Source: CAXMST01 sp038206985 (GTDB lineage: Bacteria; Actinomycetota; Thermoleophilia; Solirubrobacterales; 70-9). From it: 64,000 nt of DNA. The stretch covers positions 1 to 64,000 of the forward strand of contig JBBRAH010000004.1 of assembly GCA_038206985.1 (NCBI GenBank), given 5' to 3'. Under the pieces are notes generated by a model that searched no databases, was not told the origin of the DNA, and saw nothing but the letters and a program-made list of their open reading frames with translations. The position numbers and the translations under genes were made by a program. Below are positions 49,746-59,085 of the stretch, piece after piece. Numbering within the stretch: the stretch's first letter is position 1; every line of letters starts with the position of its first letter.

Positions 49746-52721
49746 TCAGCCGCTCTGCAGGATCTGCTCTCGGGCCGCTTTGGTCAGCGCCCGGTAGCCG
49801 CCACGCTCGGCGTTCCAGTACCAGCAGCGCGCCGGGCGGCCGGGAGCCGGCACGCCGAGCTCGCGCAAGACGTCGAGCCGGGCCCGGTACCAGGTGGTCA
49901 CCGGCAACTCGTCGAGGACGTGGACCAGCTTTGGGCGGCCGCGGTCGCCGAGCGGGCCCAGCGCCCGGTCGAGATCCGCGGACGAGAGCTTCTGCCCGTC
50001 ACGCAGCGTCACCGCCGCGACGGCGAGGCTCTCGGGGCCCTCGAAGTGCTCGGGCTTGACGCCATAGACGACGGCAAGACGGATCGAGTCGAGGTCGGCG
50101 AGCGCGTCCTGGATCGGACCCGGGTCGACCATCCCCGCCGGGGTCCGCACCAGGCCCTGGACGTGAGCGACGAGCCAGTAGTCGCCGTCCACGTCGCGGC
50201 GGAAGAGATCGCCGGTCTGCAGCCACGCGTCACCCGGTTCGAAGACTCCCCGCAGGACGCCGCCGCCGCTGAGCAGCGCGGTCGGCCGCACGCGGGCCAG
50301 CAACATGCCGGCATCGTGGCGGCTGCAGGGCAGGACGAACCCGTCCTGACCCTGGCGCAGGCGACTCGCCTCGGAGTCGTATGCCGCAATCCGCACCTCG
50401 GCGCTCCCAGGCAGCGGCTGACCCTTGCAGCCGGCCTTCTCGCCGGTCAGATTAACGAGCACCGCGTCGCCCTCGGTCGAGGCATAGAACTCCAGAACGC
50501 GTGCCGGGGCAAAGCGCTCGGTGACCTTCTTCCAGGTCGAGCGCGGCATACCGGAGCCGATGAAGAGCCGGACAGGGTGGTGCTTCTCGCTGGGGTTCGG
50601 CGGCGCCTCGGCGATCTCGTCGAGCATCGACCAGGTGTAGGAGACGATCGTCGCGCCATAGCGCCGCACCTCGTCCCAGAAGTTCTCCGGGCCGACCCCG
50701 TCGGCCACGGCGAGCCGGGAGCCGCCGGCGATCGCGCCGCCGATCGTCATCAGCAGGGCCGAAGGGTGGTAGACCGGCGTCGCGCTGTAGACCGTGTCGG
50801 AGCCGTCGAGCCGGGCGGAGCTGGCGGTGCCGAAGGCCGAGAGCGCCCAGCGACCGTTGGTGATCCGGCTGGCGCGGGTGCGCTCGGCGGCGCCGGTGAA
50901 GAGGATGAAGGCGAGGTCGCCGGCCAGTCCCGGGTTGGGCCGGTACCAGGCAGGGGGCACGACGGCGTCCGGATCGATCCGCTCCATGTCGATCAGCCCG
51001 CTCGCCAGCTCGCGCTCCTCGCCTCCGCCTCCGAGGACGTAAACCTGGCGCCGGGTCTCGGCCGCGACCCGCTCCCCGTTGTCGGGGTCGCAGATGATCC
51101 TGTCCACCTTGCCCAGCTCGACCTCGCGCGCGGGATCGCTGTCGGGCCGCATCAGCACGGCGACGGCGCCAAGCCGGTTCAGGGCGACGACCGCGGTCAG
51201 CGCGCTCGGGCGCGTCTGCATGAGCACGCCTACGTGCTCCCCCTGGCGGATGCCGATCTCGAGCAGGCCCTTGACCACGTTGTCGATCCGCTCCTCGACC
51301 GCGTCGCGTGTGTGGCCCCGGTCCTCGAAGAGCAGGGCCACATCCTCGGGGGCGCGCTCCGCCTGCTCGGAGACCAGCAGCCCGATCGAGACCCGGGTCG
51401 TCGGGCTGATCCGGCCGAGGCGGTTGAGACGGCCGAACTCGTTGGAGGCGCCGCCGAACAACTGCCGGGCGGTGCGGGTCGCGCCGAACGCCGCGCCGGC
51501 GAGAGCCTGACCCGCGCCGATCCCGGTGCCCACAGCCAACTCCAGCCCGGCGCCCACGCGACCGCCGATTCCCGTGTCGTGCTCGACGAGTTGCTCGTCC
51601 TCCACCTTCTCGATCCCCTCCGGGACCTCACCCTCGCCATCGCGCCAGCGGGTCCAGGCCGCAGCGCGGGGCCAGGTGGTCTCGACCGAGGTGGAGCCCA
51701 CGACGAGGCCGAAGTGGCCCGCGGGCAGGGCGCTCTCGTAGACCTCCGCGCGCGGCGCCGCCCGATGCACGGCACGCACCGTGTGGGCGGGAGCGATCTC
51801 GTCGTTGGTACCGACGAAGGCCAGGATCGGGCAGGTCATGTCAGCGAGCGTGACCAGCCGGCCCTCGATCACGAAGCCGCCGGAGACCATCCTGTTGTGG
51901 ACGCCGAACTGCTTGATCACCTCGGCGAGCGCCGGACCGGGCCAGGCGACCCAGCCGTCCGCCTCCATGAAGCGCCGCTGGCGCTCCTTGGGCAGCAGCG
52001 CCTCGCGGTCGTGCAACTGGCGGATGAAGTGCAGGCGCTGGCGCAGCGACTTGCCGGGATCCATCAGGCGGAATCCGGTGCGGCTGGCCCAGGCGGGGAG
52101 CGCGTATCTGGCGAGCACATTGTCGGCGAGGAAGGCGGCCCCCCGGGTCATGATCTCCTCCGGCATGCCGAAGGTCATCGTGCCGCGCGTATCGACGGGG
52201 CTGCCGAAGACGACCACGCTGGCGATCGACTTGCTGCGCCGGTAGGCGGCCGCCTGGTAGCAGAACATCCCACCCTGGGAGTAGCCGGCGATGTGCACGT
52301 CGCGACCGGCCTCCGCAGCGACCAGATCGATCGCCTCCGAGACGGCGAGGACGTGATCGGTGAGGTTGCGCTCCAGACCGCCCTCCTCCTTCTCCGGTGC
52401 GCCGAAGTCCACGAGCCAGGGTTCGACCCCGTTCTCGTAGAGCAGGCTGACCGCACTCGATGACGGTGAGACGTCGTAGACCTCGGCCGCCAGCATCATC
52501 GGCGGGACGAGGATGATCGCGGGAACGTCGGCACGCGACTTGCCCTCAGAAGGCGGGTAGTAGCGCCGTAGACGGTAGATCGGCCGCTCGGCGAAGACCT
52601 CGAAAGGCGAGGGCTGCTCGCCGGTCTCGAGGCCGCCGAAGCGGGCCACCTCGAGCGCGTTCTGCGCGGCTGCGCCAAGCCGACCGGCGGGGCGCATGAT
52701 GAGGTCTGGAACCAGTGGCAT
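49746..52721 (-). CDS. PHA-synthase-like alpha/beta hydrolase fused to acyl-CoA synthetase-like domain
   Basis: A 991-residue two-domain protein. Residues about 1-370 are a PhaC-like hydrolase: RYYP...PAIILVPPMMLAAEVYDVSPSSSAVSLLYENGVEPWLVDFGAP, nucleophile loop AGYSQGGMFCYQ (Ser in place of PhaC's Cys), Asp in FVGTNDEIAP and His in LPAGHFGLVVGS. Residues about 460-990 are an ANL (AMP-binding) domain: HVGVLMQTRPSALTAVVALNRLGAVAV, the acceptor region FYASTEGDAVLVNL and DAWLQTGDLFRRDVDGDYWLVAH. The P-loop (ILFTGAAERTRASRI) lacks the usual Gly/Lys pattern and the A10 lysine region reads ELPVTTWYRARLD, so adenylation may be weak or changed. The ATG at 52721 is used. Confidence 0.85.
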   Translation of the reverse strand: MPLVPDLIMRPAGRLGAAAQNALEVARFGGLETGEQPSPFEVFAERPIYRLRRYYPPSEGKSRADVPAIILVPPMMLAAEVYDVSPSSSAVSLLYENGVEPWLVDFGAPEKEEGGLERNLTDHVLAVSEAIDLVAAEAGRDVHIAGYSQGGMFCYQAAAYRRSKSIASVVVFGSPVDTRGTMTFGMPEEIMTRGAAFLADNVLARYALPAWASRTGFRLMDPGKSLRQRLHFIRQLHDREALLPKERQRRFMEADGWVAWPGPALAEVIKQFGVHNRMVSGGFVIEGRLVTLADMTCPILAFVGTNDEIAPAHTVRAVHRAAPRAEVYESALPAGHFGLVVGSTSVETTWPRAAAWTRWRDGEGEVPEGIEKVEDEQLVEHDTGIGGRVGAGLELAVGTGIGAGQALAGAAFGATRTARQLFGGASNEFGRLNRLGRISPTTRVSIGLLVSEQAERAPEDVALLFEDRGHTRDAVEERIDNVVKGLLEIGIRQGEHVGVLMQTRPSALTAVVALNRLGAVAVLMRPDSDPAREVELGKVDRIICDPDNGERVAAETRRQVYVLGGGGEERELASGLIDMERIDPDAVVPPAWYRPNPGLAGDLAFILFTGAAERTRASRITNGRWALSAFGTASSARLDGSDTVYSATPVYHPSALLMTIGGAIAGGSRLAVADGVGPENFWDEVRRYGATIVSYTWSMLDEIAEAPPNPSEKHHPVRLFIGSGMPRSTWKKVTERFAPARVLEFYASTEGDAVLVNLTGEKAGCKGQPLPGSAEVRIAAYDSEASRLRQGQDGFVLPCSRHDAGMLLARVRPTALLSGGGVLRGVFEPGDAWLQTGDLFRRDVDGDYWLVAHVQGLVRTPAGMVDPGPIQDALADLDSIRLAVVYGVKPEHFEGPESLAVAAVTLRDGQKLSSADLDRALGPLGDRGRPKLVHVLDELPVTTWYRARLDVLRELGVPAPGRPARCWYWNAERGGYRALTKAAREQILQSG

Positions 52722-52830
52722 CGCGGGGGATTGACTGTAGCCGGGTTGGTGGGAGCGAGCCTGCACTTTGAGCCAAGACAGCAGGCCGGCGCAACCTCAT
52801 GCCTACCATCGGTTTGCGGGGATAGTGAGC

Positions 52831-53940
52831 ATGCGACGGACCGGAACCAGAACAGTCAGAGCGGCCGCGAGCGGGCTCGCGGCGCTTGCCCTCCTTGCAG
52901 CCGCGGCCACACCCGCCTCCGCGGGGACCACTTTCGTGCCTCCGGCCAGCAAGATCTACACGGGGGTCAGCGATACCGGCTCCAAGCGCCACTACTTCGA
53001 GTTCACCAGGGAGGTCGGGCGCCACGTGCCCCTGATGCAGTCGTTCGAGACCTGGGGCGGCGTGCTGAAGGAGTCGAAGCAGCGCTGGCGCCGGACGCAG
53101 ACGCGGGGCGTGCTCAGCCTCTCAACGTCCTCCTGTTACGCCTGCGAGGGCGTGATCAGCCCGCGAGAGATCAAGCTGGGCTTCGGCGACGCCTACCTGC
53201 TGCGGCTCAACGGGGTCCTCTCCGACTGGGGCAAGCCGGTCTACATCCGCCTCCTCCCGGAGATGAACGGCCACTGGAACGCCTACGCGGCCTTCAACGA
53301 GGATGGCTCCAGCCGTGGCGCCGGGCAGAAGACCAAGCAGTTCCGCCAGGCGTGGAAGAGGTCCGTGATCATCACCCGCGGCGGCCTCCGCAAGAAGATC
53401 AACCGCAAGCTGCGCGCCGAAGGCCTGCCCAAACTCAAGCGCGGCAAAAAGCCTCCGAAGCGCGTCCCCCGCCCCGACGTCTCGTTCATGTGGGTACCTC
53501 AGACACACGGCTCGCCCGACATCCGCAAGAACCGCCCGGCTGCCTACTGGCCGGGCAAGAGCTACGTGGACTGGGTCGGGGCCGACATCTACGGCTCCTT
53601 CCCCAACTTCGACGGGCTCGAGCGCTTCTACCGCCAGCGCAAGAACTTCCCCTTCGTGATCGGCGAGTGGTCCCCGTGGAACGTGGACAACCCCGCCTTC
53701 ACCAACCAGCTCTTCGAATGGGCCGAGTCGCACAAGCGGACGAAGATGCTCCTCTATTACCAGGGCTTCGGCGACAACAATCCGTTCATGCTCGATCGCT
53801 TCCCCGCGAGCGCAACCGCCATGCGCAAACAGATGAGAAACAAGCGCTACAAGCAGTTCGCACCCCACGCGCGCAAGAAGAAGGGCAAGGGTGGCGGAAA
53901 GGGAGGCGGCGGCGGGACCGGCGGAGGCCTCGGCGGCTGA
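52831..53940 (+). CDS. Secreted GH26-like (mannanase-type) glycoside hydrolase
   Basis: A 369-residue exported protein. Signal peptide RRTGTRTVRAAASGLAALALLAAAATPASA. The domain follows the GH26 layout: FVPPASKIYTGVSDTG, the acid/base region VYIRLLPEMNGHWNAY (Glu), PDVSFMWVPQTHG, VDWVGADIYGSFPNFDG and the nucleophile region FPFVIGEWSPWNVDN (Glu). The C-terminus is a basic glycine-rich tail (KKKGKGGGKGGGGGTGGGLGG, split here from the domain). GH26 enzymes are mostly beta-mannanases; the true substrate is unknown. ATG 52831 starts the signal peptide; earlier in-frame codons lack support. Confidence 0.78.
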   Translation: MRRTGTRTVRAAASGLAALALLAAAATPASAGTTFVPPASKIYTGVSDTGSKRHYFEFTREVGRHVPLMQSFETWGGVLKESKQRWRRTQTRGVLSLSTSSCYACEGVISPREIKLGFGDAYLLRLNGVLSDWGKPVYIRLLPEMNGHWNAYAAFNEDGSSRGAGQKTKQFRQAWKRSVIITRGGLRKKINRKLRAEGLPKLKRGKKPPKRVPRPDVSFMWVPQTHGSPDIRKNRPAAYWPGKSYVDWVGADIYGSFPNFDGLERFYRQRKNFPFVIGEWSPWNVDNPAFTNQLFEWAESHKRTKMLLYYQGFGDNNPFMLDRFPASATAMRKQMRNKRYKQFAPHARKKKGKGGGKGGGGGTGGGLGG

Positions 53941-53944
53941 CAAG

Positions 53945-54075
53945 GTCCTCGGCTGCGCGGGGAGGCGCTCGGCGAGCCTTCCCGTCCCGGGTGAGCCGGC
54001 GCGCGAAATAGGCCGGGATGATCGAGAGCAGGATCACCATCACCGCGACCACGTTGGGGGTGTGGCCGAACTCAG
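53945..54075 (-). pseudogene. Remnant of an ABC transporter permease C-terminus
   Basis: The minus-strand frame encodes EFGHTPNVVAVMVILLSIIP followed by AYFARRLTRDGKARR. This looks like the last periplasmic turn, final membrane helix and cytoplasmic tail of a spermidine/putrescine-type ABC permease (FGxTPxxNAxxxxxxxxxxxP...RL). The frame upstream soon meets a stop and no other part of the transporter is present. It sits between the GH26-like gene and arcC. Treat as a probable relic. Confidence 0.4.
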
Positions 54076-54157
54076 GCGGCGCAGTTGGCTGTTCGGTACA
54101 ACGGCGGTCCTTCCGGAGCCCCGGGGGCGAGGGTCAGCAGAGGCAGCCGGGCTACAC

Positions 54158-55111
54158 CTAGTTCCTAACCACGTTGCGGTACTCGACGTCGAGGCCATCC
54201 GGTTCGACCTGGGTTCCCCCGTCGCCTTGGATGAGGGCGGCGAGGTCCTCGAGCGATCCGACCGCCGCCCTCCGGCCTGGTCCGGCGGCGAACCTGCTTG
54301 CAGCCTCGACCTTGGGACCCATCGAGCCGGCCGCGAACGCTTGGCGGCGCAGCCACTCGGGGGTGGCATGGGAGATGGCCCGCTGGTCGGACTCGCCCCA
54401 GTTCACGTAGATGGCATCCACGTCAGTGGCGAGGACGAGTACGTCCGCATCGAGTCCATCGGCGAGCAGCGCCGACGCGAGGTCCTTGTCCACCACCGCC
54501 TCCACACCTTCGTGACCGTCGCCTGCTCGGACGACGGGAACGCCGCCGCCGCCGACGCAGACCACCAGGAAGCCTGAGACGACCAGGCGGCGAATCGCGC
54601 GGAGCTGGATGATCTCGAGCGGCTCGGGCGAAGGCACCACCCGCCGCCATTGATCTCCGTCGGGCTTGAACGTCCAGCCATGGTCGGCGGCAAGCCCCGC
54701 GCCCTCCTCCTTACTGTAGACGGGGCCGATGAACTTGGTTGGGTCGTCGAACGCCGCATCCTCCGCATCGACGAGCACCCTGGTGATGACGGTTGCGGTG
54801 TCCTGATGGTCGATCGCGTTGTCGAGCTCGAGCTCGATCACGTAGCCGATCTGACCCTCCGATTCCGCGTCGAGGACGTCGAGGGGATAGGGACTGCCCT
54901 CTCCGTAAGCGTCCTCCTTGAGCGCGAGCAGGCCAACCTGAGGACCGTTGCCGTGGGTGATCACGAGCCGGTTGTCGAGTGAGAGCGGGGCGAGCTTTCG
55001 GGCCGCACCCCTGGCGGCTCTGACCTGATTGGCGACGCTCGGCTGCTCACCGCGCTTCAGCAGCGCGTTGCCACCGAGGGCAACGACCACGACCGGCCTG
55101 CGGTCGCTCAT
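54158..55111 (-). CDS. arcC: Carbamate kinase
   Basis: A 317-residue amino-acid-kinase fold enzyme: VVVALGGNALLKRGE at the N-terminus, LVITHGNGPQVGLLALK, ELDNAIDHQDTATVITRVLVD, FIGPVY, VVCVGGGGVPVV, VDKDLASALLADGLDADVLVLATDVDAIYVNWG and GSMGPKVEAASRF. It converts carbamoyl phosphate and ADP to ATP, the energy-yielding last step of the arginine deiminase pathway. The ATG overlaps the arcB stop by 4 nt. Confidence 0.95.
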   Translation of the reverse strand: MSDRRPVVVVALGGNALLKRGEQPSVANQVRAARGAARKLAPLSLDNRLVITHGNGPQVGLLALKEDAYGEGSPYPLDVLDAESEGQIGYVIELELDNAIDHQDTATVITRVLVDAEDAAFDDPTKFIGPVYSKEEGAGLAADHGWTFKPDGDQWRRVVPSPEPLEIIQLRAIRRLVVSGFLVVCVGGGGVPVVRAGDGHEGVEAVVDKDLASALLADGLDADVLVLATDVDAIYVNWGESDQRAISHATPEWLRRQAFAAGSMGPKVEAASRFAAGPGRRAAVGSLEDLAALIQGDGGTQVEPDGLDVEYRNVVRN

Positions 55112-56106
55112 GCCAGGGTGGCGACGAGGACTGCCTTGATCGTATGCAGCCGGTTCTCGGCCTGGTCGAAGACGACGCTCGCCGGCGAGTTGAAGACGTC
55201 ATCGGTCACCTCCAGGCCATCCGACATCCCAGTGGCCTCTGCCATCTCCTTGCCGACCGTGGTCTGCGCATCGTGAAACGCAGGCAGGCAATGCATGAAC
55301 TTCGCCTGACGGTTGTTGGTCGCGGCCATCAACTTGGCGTTCACCTGGTATGGGGCGAGAAGTGTGGATCGTTCCTTCCAGACCTCCTTCGGCTCCCCCA
55401 TAGACACCCAGACGTCCGTGTGTACGAAGTCGACGTCGGCAACGCCGGCAGCGGGGTCGTCGGTGATCGTGATCCTGGCGCCCGAGCTAGCTGCGATCTC
55501 GTGGGCCATCTCGATCACGTCACTCGGGGGGCTCAGCTCCGCCGGGGCCACGATCCGCACGTCGGACCCGAGAATCGCACCGGTGATCAGGAGCGAGCGG
55601 CCCATGTTGAACCGCCCGTCACCGGCGAATGCGTAGGAGATCTGCTCGATCGGCTTGCTCGAGCGCTCCGACATGGTCAGGAAGTCGGCGAGCATCTGCG
55701 TGGGATGCCACTCGTTCGTCAGCCCGTTGTAGACGGGTACTCCGCCGAACCGGGCCAGCTCCTCGACGTTCTCCTGCCCCGAGCCTCGGTACTCAATCGC
55801 GTCGAACATCCGGCCGAGCACGCGTGCGGTGTCGGCGATCGACTCCTTGTGACCCATCTGCGATCCGGTCGGGTCGAGGTACGTGACGTGGGCGCCCTGG
55901 TCGAAGGCGGCGACCTCAAACGCGCAGCGAGTCCGAGTCGAGCTCTTCTCGAATATCAGCGCGATCTCCTTGCCCGCGAGACGCGGCACCTCGGTTCCGG
56001 CGTACTTCGCCGATTTCAGCGCCGCCGCCAGGCGCAACAGGTAGAGCAGCTCATCGCGACTGAAGTCGACCTCCTTGAGGAAGCTTCGGTTGCGGAGGTT
56101 GTACAT
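55108..56106 (-). CDS. arcB: Ornithine carbamoyltransferase (catabolic, arcB type)
   Basis: A 332-residue transcarbamylase. The carbamoyl-phosphate motif is FEKSSTRTRCAFEVA; also DPTGSQMGHKESIADTARVLGRMFD, VPVYNGLTNEWHPTQMLADFLTM, VSMGEP and the ornithine loop FMHCLPAFHD. In this operon it should run catabolically, giving ornithine and carbamoyl phosphate from citrulline. It starts 1 bp after arcA and overlaps arcC by 4 nt. Confidence 0.95.
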   Translation of the reverse strand: MYNLRNRSFLKEVDFSRDELLYLLRLAAALKSAKYAGTEVPRLAGKEIALIFEKSSTRTRCAFEVAAFDQGAHVTYLDPTGSQMGHKESIADTARVLGRMFDAIEYRGSGQENVEELARFGGVPVYNGLTNEWHPTQMLADFLTMSERSSKPIEQISYAFAGDGRFNMGRSLLITGAILGSDVRIVAPAELSPPSDVIEMAHEIAASSGARITITDDPAAGVADVDFVHTDVWVSMGEPKEVWKERSTLLAPYQVNAKLMAATNNRQAKFMHCLPAFHDAQTTVGKEMAEATGMSDGLEVTDDVFNSPASVVFDQAENRLHTIKAVLVATLA

Positions 56107-56107
56107 C

Positions 56108-57337
56108 TCAGAAGGCTCCGTCTCGCTCGATGGGGCAGGTCATGCAGTGGGAGCCGCCGCGGCCCCGGCCGAGCTCTGAGCCATCGATGGTGAGCACCTC
56201 AATCCCGGCCTTGCTCAGGGCGGCGTTGGTGTCTACGTTGCGCTCGTAGGCGACGACAACCCCCGGCTCGAGGCAGACGACGTTGTTGCCGTCGTCCCAC
56301 TGCTCACGGGACATCTCGGCGCTGTCGCCGCCGGTCGGGATCACGCGGATTCCGTCGACCTCGAGCGCGTGCTCCAGCGCAGCGATCACGTCTCCGGCGA
56401 AGGGCTCGACCACGGGAAGGGAGTCCTTCTCACCGCCCGGGCGAAGCGTCCAGATCCGGACGTCCTCGTTGACCACTGCGGGGAAGAGCGTGACCGCGTC
56501 GCGATCGACCATGGTCACCACCGTGTCCAGATGCATATAAGAGCGGGAGGGAGGGAGCTGAACGGCCATCACCAGGCGCGCCGCGCCTGCGCTGAACAGG
56601 CTGCGGGCGAGGATTCCGACCGCTTGCGGGGTGGTCCGCTCGCCCATTCCGATCATCACCGCGCCGTTGCCGATCGTCTGCACGTCGCCGCCCTCGATCG
56701 TGCAGCGGCCCCATGATTCCTCCACTCCTCCGAACCAGACGTTGACGCCACCGTCGGCACTGAACATCGGGTGGAACCGGTAGATCGCCTCCATGATCGC
56801 CGTCTCGGGACGGCGAGCCTGCTTGGTCATCGGATTGACGGTCACGCCGTTGTAGATCCACGACGACGGATCGCGCTGGAAGAGGAAGTTCGGTAGCGGC
56901 GGCAGGACCATGTCGAGCGGACCCACCGAGCCGTAGAACAGCCCGGCGCCGTCGGCGAGATCCTTCTTCGTCATCCCGCCGATCAGGAAGTCGGCGACGT
57001 CCTTGGGGTCGGCGGTCTCGGCCCAGTCACGGCCGCTGGTGGCCAGGTACTGGCCGACCTGCCGCTCGTCGAGCGCTTGGTCGAGCATCCACGTCCTTCC
57101 TTCGTCCACTCCGAGCGTCTCGACCAGGAGCTCCTCCGCGTCGAAGACCTCGATGTCGCGTTCCTTCATCAGTTGGACGAATGCGGCGTGCTCGACCTTG
57201 GCCTTGCGGACCCAGATCACGTCGTCGAAGAGCAGCTCCGCGGCGTTCTCCGGGGTGAGTCGGCGCTGCTCGAGCCCCGGCCTGTGGACGATCACCTTGC
57301 GGAGCTTGCCGATCTCTGAATCTACGCTGAAAGCCAT
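56108..57337 (-). CDS. arcA: Arginine deiminase
   Basis: A 409-residue guanidino-modifying enzyme: SEIGKLRKVIVHRPGLEQRRLTPEN, FLFQRDPSSWIYNGVTVNPM (substrate Asp), IEGGDVQTIGNGAVMIGMGERTTPQA, the catalytic His/Asp in SYMHLDTVVTMVDRD, and the nucleophile Cys near the C-terminus in GRGGSHCMTCPIERD. It hydrolyses arginine to citrulline and ammonia. It is the second gene of the operon, 31 bp after the transporter. Confidence 0.96.
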   Translation of the reverse strand: MAFSVDSEIGKLRKVIVHRPGLEQRRLTPENAAELLFDDVIWVRKAKVEHAAFVQLMKERDIEVFDAEELLVETLGVDEGRTWMLDQALDERQVGQYLATSGRDWAETADPKDVADFLIGGMTKKDLADGAGLFYGSVGPLDMVLPPLPNFLFQRDPSSWIYNGVTVNPMTKQARRPETAIMEAIYRFHPMFSADGGVNVWFGGVEESWGRCTIEGGDVQTIGNGAVMIGMGERTTPQAVGILARSLFSAGAARLVMAVQLPPSRSYMHLDTVVTMVDRDAVTLFPAVVNEDVRIWTLRPGGEKDSLPVVEPFAGDVIAALEHALEVDGIRVIPTGGDSAEMSREQWDDGNNVVCLEPGVVVAYERNVDTNAALSKAGIEVLTIDGSELGRGRGGSHCMTCPIERDGAF

Positions 57338-57368
57338 GGTCCTCTCGCTTCCGGGGTGGTGGACACGG

Positions 57369-58934
57369 TCAGCCGATCGCCGCGCCGATGAACATGAAGC
57401 CGATGCAGATCGCCAGCGCGATCAGGAAGAAGGGCATGACGAACCGCAGGTAGCGGTCGTAGCCGATCCGCGAGAGCGCCAACCCGCCCATCACCACCGC
57501 TGAGGTCGGGGTGATCAGATTGGTCAGGCCGGAGGCCGATTGATACGCCGTGACGGCGAGCGATCGCGGGACCTCGGCGAAGTCAGCCAGGGGCCCGAGG
57601 ATCGGCATCACCAGCGCCGCGTGGCCTGACGATGACGGCACCAGGAAGGCGATCGGGAGGTTGACCAGCAGGGCGACGGCGGCGAACACGCCCCCTGACG
57701 CATCGGTCACGGCGCTCTCGGTGGCATGGAGGAGCGTGTCGGTGATCTGGGAGTTCTTCATCACCACCGTGACCGCGCGAGCAAGGACGATGATCAGCGC
57801 GGCGCCCAGGAACTCGCCGGCGCCACCGATGATCGCGTTGACGGTCCCCTTCTCCCCGAGCTTCGCGATCAATCCGATGATCACCGCGAAGACGAAGAAC
57901 ATCACCGTCGCCTGGGCGAAGTAGAAGGCATTGAAGGTTGGCAGCGGGAACTCGGCGCCGAAGATCGTGTCCCAGATGTCGCTCCACGGGACGAAGCCGT
58001 AGACCAGGATTACGAACGCCGAGAAGAAGACGCCGAGGATGACTTTCTGGCGTCCGCTCACCGGCTCGATGTCGCCGACTGCCTCGTCAGCGAGCTTGAG
58101 CCCGCCGCTGGTCATGCCCTCAAGGCCGAGGACCGATCGCGAACCGTCAGCCTTGACCCGGAAGGCGTAGCGGAGCACGTACGCGATCGCGAACCCGACG
58201 AGGACCACCCACATGATCACCCGCAGCCCGATTCCGTCGCCGATGTCGATGCCGGCGGCGTCGGAGGCAACGCCGGTGGCGAACGGGTTGACCGTCGAAG
58301 CCAGCACGCCCGTACCCGCGCCGAGGAACACGATCGCTGCGCCGGTGACCCGATCGAACCCCAAAGCGAGCGCGAGGGGAACGAGTAAGGCAAAGAATCC
58401 GAGGGTCTCCTCCCACATCCCCTCCGTCGTCCCGCCGAGGGCGAAGACCAACATCAAGACGACGATCAGGGTCGCCGGACTATGCCGGAACCGAAGCGCG
58501 AGCCCGCCGATGCCGGCTTGAATTGCGCCCGACTGCATCGTCACGCTAATGAAGGCCCCGATCGCAAGGACGAAGAGGAAGATCTGCGCCGATCCGTAGA
58601 GGAAGCCCTCGTTGTCGACGGAGACGTACCCTCTGGCGTTCTCGATGCCGTAGAGGCCATCGGTGGGAGCGGCCCAGAGGTCGCTGAACTGATGCAGGAC
58701 AGACTTGTCGGAGCAGAGCCCGCTGTCGACGTCGTCGCAAGCGGGGAGCTCCTCGTAGGTACCGGGGATGGGGCCGCCCGTCTTCGGATCGACCTCGTAG
58801 GCGCCGGACGGAATGATGAATGAAAGGCCCCAGACGAGGAGCAGGACGATCGCCAGGACGGTGAAGGCGGTGGGGAACCGCCGCGGCTTCTGCTCGTCGG
58901 CGCCGGGCGCGGGCTCGTCAGTTGTCTCAGTCAT
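57369..58934 (-). CDS. YfcC/DcuC-type membrane transporter, probable arginine/ornithine exchanger
   Basis: A 521-residue protein with about 12 membrane segments. N-terminal FPTAFTVLAIVLLLVWGLSFIIPSGAY and the conserved GGTTEGMWEETLGFFALLVPLALALGFDRVTGAAIVFLGAGTGVLASTVNPFA, plus LVPSSSGHAALVMPILGPLADFA and TNLITPTSAVVMGGLAL, place it in the YfcC family. Members next to arc genes take the place of ArcD. Good GGGAGG Shine-Dalgarno 6 nt before the ATG at 58934. First large gene of the operon. Confidence 0.88.
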   Translation of the reverse strand: MTETTDEPAPGADEQKPRRFPTAFTVLAIVLLLVWGLSFIIPSGAYEVDPKTGGPIPGTYEELPACDDVDSGLCSDKSVLHQFSDLWAAPTDGLYGIENARGYVSVDNEGFLYGSAQIFLFVLAIGAFISVTMQSGAIQAGIGGLALRFRHSPATLIVVLMLVFALGGTTEGMWEETLGFFALLVPLALALGFDRVTGAAIVFLGAGTGVLASTVNPFATGVASDAAGIDIGDGIGLRVIMWVVLVGFAIAYVLRYAFRVKADGSRSVLGLEGMTSGGLKLADEAVGDIEPVSGRQKVILGVFFSAFVILVYGFVPWSDIWDTIFGAEFPLPTFNAFYFAQATVMFFVFAVIIGLIAKLGEKGTVNAIIGGAGEFLGAALIIVLARAVTVVMKNSQITDTLLHATESAVTDASGGVFAAVALLVNLPIAFLVPSSSGHAALVMPILGPLADFAEVPRSLAVTAYQSASGLTNLITPTSAVVMGGLALSRIGYDRYLRFVMPFFLIALAICIGFMFIGAAIG

Positions 58935-59085
58935 CGAGCGCCTCCCATCGGTCCCGAAAGCATGGATTCAGCAGAACGCCAGCAGCGTATTTCGCGATCT
59001 GTACCACGGCATCCGCGTGAACTACGGACGCGCCCAGGGGGATACGCCGTGGATCGCAGACTTCCCGCGAGGCATAGCGGCTCGC

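Noticed and set aside
49695..52463. 922-residue open frame on the plus strand opposite the hydrolase/acyl-CoA synthetase gene
   Set aside because: Composition is Arg/Asp/Gly/Pro-rich without domains; it is the usual antisense frame of a high-GC gene.
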